Assembly: GCA_020747065.1 (NCBI GenBank)
Contig: JAGMVK010000022.1
Coordinates: 992,001-1,056,000, forward strand
Direction of reading: 5' to 3'
DNA from: Cadophora sp. MPI-SDFR-AT-0126
Lineage: Eukaryota > Ascomycota > Leotiomycetes > Helotiales > Ploettnerulaceae
Length of the DNA stretch: 64,000 nucleotides
Positions 60,258 to 64,000 of this stretch are shown one piece after another (position 1 is the first letter of the stretch; each line of letters begins with the position of its first letter). The position numbers and the translations under genes were made by a program. Under the pieces are notes generated by a model. The model made no database searches, was not told where the DNA came from, and saw only the letters and a program-made list of their open reading frames with translations.

Positions 60258-61660
60258 CTAGCAGTCAAATATTTTCGTTGTGTTTACATTACAGCGACTC
60301 CATTTCTTCCTGGTAACGCCCCGTGCGAAGAGAATGCAAGGCCAGTGGACACAATACAGCGCCCAGAATGGCCAGGGATCCCAGATCTTAAAAGTACCAT
60401 CCCGCTAGCATATGAGATGCTGGAAGCATTCCGTCCAGTTCTGCCTCAAGTTTGCAAGCTCCATCTTGAGCGCCAGAACATCTGCCAATTGTAATATAAT
60501 TCGAATGACAAGATTGTGTCTAACCCAATGTTATCCGGTAGTTGAGCTCATGAAAATGGGGTGGGGTTCGCGTTCTGGCGCCTCTCTCGTCGAAAATAGC
60601 GAGACTCGCTCCGCTATTTGCACGCTCTGCTCCGCGAACAGGACGACAGCGGTATAAGCTCGGGGATTGCACTCTATCGGGAGTTTCTCTTCTCAAGATC
60701 TTTCTCACCACTTTCCTTTTCAATAAGAAAGTTAATCGAGAAATGCCCCGTTATTTAAGTCCCCATTTTCTCGACCTATAGTTTGGGTGTATTTGAGCAG
60801 TGCTCCAAAAATTTCGGACGAAGTAGGTAGAGCTTGGTAATGTATCAAAAGCTCTGCGGATTAATAACATGTAAATGTAAGAACACGCCTATTGATGATT
60901 GTCGAGTATGTGCAGGACTTAGAACCACTGATGAATTGCTGGAGAACAAATGGTCGAGATGGAGAAGGCCGTAAATTAGCAAGATGTGCTCGTGTCTGCT
61001 TTTCTACGTCAATAAAAGAAGAGGCATATGGGCTAAATGGAATCATCCAGGCTAACGCTTTTCATAATAGATATTTTATCTAGTTTTCCCGTGTGAGGAT
61101 ACAACAGTTGCACTGCTTCATCCGCAGAAGTAATCAAATGGGTTTCGGGGACGTTCAAGCCTATCCGCTTCGTATTCTCAATGAAAGAGTGTTTTTCATA
61201 GAGAAGACCTGTCATCCTAACCCCAAACTGCACGAATCGATAGTTCGTTAACTTTTGAACTGCCTCAGTAGCTTGGACATCTTCCAACGCAGAAGCAACT
61301 CCGGAACAGCTGATCCACAAGTCCACATTATGTTTCTCAATGACATGAATGAGACTTTGGATGTACGCTCCAGGGCCAGAAATGATTGAGGGCTTTGACA
61401 GGCTGTAGAACATTTCAAAGGCACGGAGAACCCACCACAGACGGGTATGTAAAAGGCTCAAAGTCAGCACCAATGAATGTGTCTCCAGCTTGGTAGAAGG
61501 CTCGAGCGGTGAAGAGTCCTTTGCTCATTCCAACTCCAGTGACCAGGATGGTACGGTGTGGACCTGTGGTAGATTTGCTAGACCATCGTTGCCGATTGAT
61601 CTGCTGTGCGGTCCTGGTTATGGTTATGATATCCAACTGAGGGTAGTAATCAAGGTGCAA
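60258..61660 (-). pseudogene. ATP-grasp ligase-like pseudogene
   Basis: Reads from MHLDYYPQLD at 61660: RTILVTGVGMSKGLFTARAFYQAG (N-terminal nucleotide-fold domain), then after a frame change AFEMFYSLSKPS, VDLWISCSGVASALED, RIGLNVPETHLITSADEAV and IMKSVSLDDSI. In further shifted frames: SRPFVLQQFISGSKS, SAELLIHYQALPTSSE, LPIECNPRAYTAVVLF (metal-binding Glu/Asn region of ATP-grasp enzymes) and WDPWPFWALYCVHWP. It ends KKWSRCNVNTTKIF with a stop at 60258-60260. The order matches a fungal carbamoyl-phosphate-synthase-like ATP-grasp family. At least three frameshifts and several stops are present. The natural product or substrate of the family member is unknown; ligases of this class couple amino acids to small acids or ketones. 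Confidence 0.6.
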
Positions 61661-62690
61661 AGAGAAACAAAAAGGGATGCGAGGGATATTAAAAGATCAT
61701 TTTAGAGTTAGAGTGGAGGAAGGCCGGGGAATTGGCTGTCAGAGGCATCAAGAAAGGTGTTTGTCTTCGTTCGATGAAGGATCAAGGTCATCAATTTTCG
61801 AATGGAAAACGCTCAGAGGTGTCCAATATACCAGCCTCCGAGACAAGATGCTCGTTTTATTCTACTTCGTTGATTTATATCTGTACTAAGGAGCTACATT
61901 CGGCCCCCCCAGACTTCATGGATTCTCTTCTCCGACACAGACAGTCACCTCAACTGCGTCCAGGAGCTCAATTAGCTCAAAATCAAAAGATATCAACAAA
62001 TGCACTTACTACCACTCCAGATGGCTCCCAGCTATCGATTTGTCTGCTCTCGTAAATGAAGTTTGGGTTTCCGTTGAACTCTGCACTCAAGACCTCGACG
62101 TCTCTATATTGCGCAGCCGCCTGTCCCGCACGAGGACCACACCGGCTCGGCTAACTCCGTGGCCTTCTCCTCTGACGGCAGGCAGGTAACCAGGTGCACC
62201 TCAGCCTCCACCTTTCTTTGATGTTGATGTTTTGGCGCTCATATCTCGGACCAATTAGTTCCAAGTTTGTCATGCAAGCGACAAACCGTCCTGGAAAGAT
62301 CCGTACGCTTGGTGCCGCCAATTTTCGAGATCCAATCAGAGGTTTAGGGCAGAGACATCAAGGCTTGGCCTTCTCAAGCCCTGTCTAATCTTGAAGTTAC
62401 AATTAGTAAAGTGTCACATTCACGAGCACCCATTCCTCAACTGTACCCCCGAGAACATCGCGATACTTTGAGACAAGTCTCAGTTGGATGATGCCGTTTG
62501 GTGTTAAAATGTATTTGGGGTAGCGCACGACGATGAGGAATTCAGCTGAGGGACATTGTGGAGCCTCTATATTCCGCCTGTCACTTCTAATCCCCAGCTT
62601 TTCTTGACCGCACCTCCTTAAGATTTCCAAAGACATCGCGGACATTCACTTTCTCTTTGGAACGGTCAGATAATATCAAACGGAATCAAA
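61661..62690. other. Intergenic with a WD40 scrap
   Basis: About 1 kb with no intact gene. The only recognisable coding trace is a single WD40-like unit at about 62138-62196. The last ~100 bases are the promoter side of the surface-protein gene. Confidence 0.4.
62138..62196 (+). pseudogene. WD40 repeat fragment
   Basis: EDHTGSANSVAFSSDGRQVT matches the core of a WD40 unit (HTGxVxSVAFSxDGxxV), common at the C-termini of fungal NLR-like proteins. It is isolated: no second unit was found on either side. Confidence 0.4.
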
Positions 62691-63373
62691 ATGCGCACCA
62701 CTCTTATCCTCATTACACTGATGTTCTCGATTTCTGCGTCTTCTCAGGATCTAGCAACTGTGACAATCGATTTTAGCAACGTTCTAGGACCCGAAGTGAC
62801 GGCATGCCCCGTGTCGGATGCGGCATCTATATCGTATGTAACACCACAACTCCCAAAAGATTTGAATAATGACCAATCAATTTCCTAGTGCATTAAATTC
62901 GTGTGAGGATGAGCATTTCAGCAGCGTATTCAAGAAGTGTTTAGTCGCCGCCTGTGGTAAACCGACATGTTCCTGGTACAAGACAGTGGCGAAGTGAGTT
63001 TTTTTTGGGCGAAACGAAAGGCTCCTGCTAAAACCAAACCAGGAGTTGCTTGAATTCCTTTTGTCCCGATCAATCTGCGGCTTGGTCTGGCTGGATGTCG
63101 TCCGAATGCTCAATTACCGGCCCACATACGCCTTACTCGCCGGTGTTGACGAATCTTGGTACGACGTCGCAGGGTAGTGCTCCTGTGACAACGTCGGTGA
63201 CGGAGACTACGGCTACCACTACAGGAGCAGCAACAGAATCTATCCTGGCGACTTCTACGTCTACAACTCGAGGTAGTTCGTCTTCTACTGCTGGCGCCGA
63301 AGCTGCTGTACAGGTTGGTGGACTCGGGGCTGTTCTTGCTGGATGTTTTGGTGTTTTGGCTGCATTGATGTGA
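62691..63373 (+). CDS. Cys-rich, Ser/Thr-rich, probably GPI-anchored surface protein
   Basis: Three exons (62691-62833, 62889-62993, 63043-63373) join in phase to give 192 residues. A signal peptide (MRTTLILITLMFSISASS) is followed by a domain with eight Cys (TAC, NSC, KKC, AAC, PTC, KSC, SFC, SEC). Then comes a Ser/Thr linker (TTSVTETTATTTGAATES, STSTTRGSSSSTAG) and a hydrophobic tail (VGGLGAVLAGCFGVLAALM) typical of GPI-anchor addition. Eight Cys recalls CFEM proteins, but the spacing does not follow the CFEM pattern, so I leave the domain unnamed. Role on the cell surface or in host/substrate contact is inferred. Confidence 0.8.
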
Positions 63374-64000
63374 GGTCTGGGACCTCTGAACTGAGTTCTG
63401 GCGCTGGCTAAAAGATTGAGAGTGTAGTATATAGAAACCAACACTTGGCTCGCCTGTAGGGTGTAATACTTCTCCGAAATCTGAGTGACTGTGGCACATT
63501 GCGAGATCTCACTTCTTCGATGTTGCCTTGAGCTGCCTCTCATTTGCTACCTTTCCCTAACAGCATTATTAGCCGTCAGTAAGTACCCGTTAGTCATAGT
63601 GGCGTGGCTTGGTACTCAGTCAGGCGACTCACATTCAATCAGATGCTCAACTTTGCACAGCCACAACACCCTCATTTTGCCTGCTCGGTCATGGAGTAGA
63701 TTTACTGTTACAATGAACAAGATACATGTCAGCCTCTAGAGCCTAAGCAGCGTTACATATCTCCACTTTACGTCAAAGCCTCACTAGAAATCTCAGTGCG
63801 GAGCCTGCGCCTCTAACCTCCTCAATCCTTCGACCTGCGCCTCCGTAGGCTTACAGACGCCTCCGTAAGGCACTTGTAAAGTCGTTTTTTGTCTGTTAGG
63901 CTCTCTTCACTCGTTTTCTAGTCTATATAAAGGCCCCTAAGTCCTTCATAATTAGATCAGCCATCTAATCAATCACTGCTCTTTACACTTTCTCCTCCTT
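63374..64000. other. Right-edge flank, no gene seen
   Basis: Downstream of the surface-protein gene. A small imperfect repeat (GCCTCCGTAGG / GCCTCCGTAAGG) lies near 63838-63870. A pyrimidine-rich run to the window end could be a leader of a gene starting beyond 64000. Confidence 0.35.

Noticed and set aside
62691..63373. CFEM domain
   Set aside because: Eight Cys are present, but their spacing and the missing PxC(A/G)xxC start do not fit.
1..64000. CRISPR arrays, bacterial operons, rRNA or tRNA genes
   Set aside because: No regularly spaced repeats, Shine-Dalgarno-type spacing or clear tRNA A/B boxes were seen; introns and gene families are fungal. A tRNA scan could not be run, so single tRNA genes could be missed.

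Overview
The window looks like filamentous ascomycete nuclear DNA, probably Leotiomycetes-like, though that placement is an inference. Genes carry many short introns of about 50-75 bp with GT-AG ends and CTAAC-type branch sites. The families present are typical of such fungi: asco-laccase, SAT4/rhodopsin-like membrane protein, Zn2Cys6 regulator, 2EXR and STAND (NLR) proteins. AT-rich blocks that look altered by repeat-induced point mutation (RIP) interrupt the gene-bearing DNA.

Left third (1-19.4 kb) is intact and gene-rich: secreted lysophospholipase (+), laccase (-), XIP-type aquaporin (-), aldos-2-ulose dehydratase-like protein (-), GH31 alpha-1,4-glucan lyase (+) and an LtrA-family membrane protein (+). 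The most interesting unit is the divergent pair at 8.8-16.9 kb. Glucan lyase makes 1,5-anhydro-D-fructose from glycogen or starch, and the neighbouring enzyme belongs to the family that dehydrates and isomerises it to pyranones such as ascopyrone M and microthecin. The two share a promoter of about 1.1 kb, so this looks like a compact anhydrofructose pathway locus.

The middle (19.5-38.6 kb) is accessory and decayed. It holds a broken hypothetical gene cut by a RIP-degraded Fot1/pogo transposon (22.09-23.93 kb), a PD-(D/E)XK-like gene, a hypothetical gene with two in-frame stops, an intact SAT4-family membrane protein gene, a kinase-like relic, and two adjacent STAND relics (NB-ARC then NACHT) that share a reading frame at their junction.

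A second intact block (38.7-45.2 kb) contains a short-chain dehydrogenase, a quinone-oxidoreductase-like MDR enzyme, a small NAD(P)-binding protein with a GC-AG intron, and a Zn2Cys6 regulator. It may be a small co-regulated catabolic or metabolite cluster.

The right part (45.2-62.6 kb) is again decayed: hypothetical fragments, a 2EXR pseudogene with a C11 frameshift, a 0.77 kb non-autonomous transposon with the same terminal inverted repeats as the Fot1-like copy, and a row of broken enzyme genes (SDR, alpha/beta hydrolase, ATP-grasp ligase) whose stops mostly fit C-to-T change. The window closes with a spliced gene for a Cys-rich, Ser/Thr-rich, probably GPI-anchored surface protein. Splice sites were read by eye from GT/AG signals and frame continuity, so exon borders are predictions.
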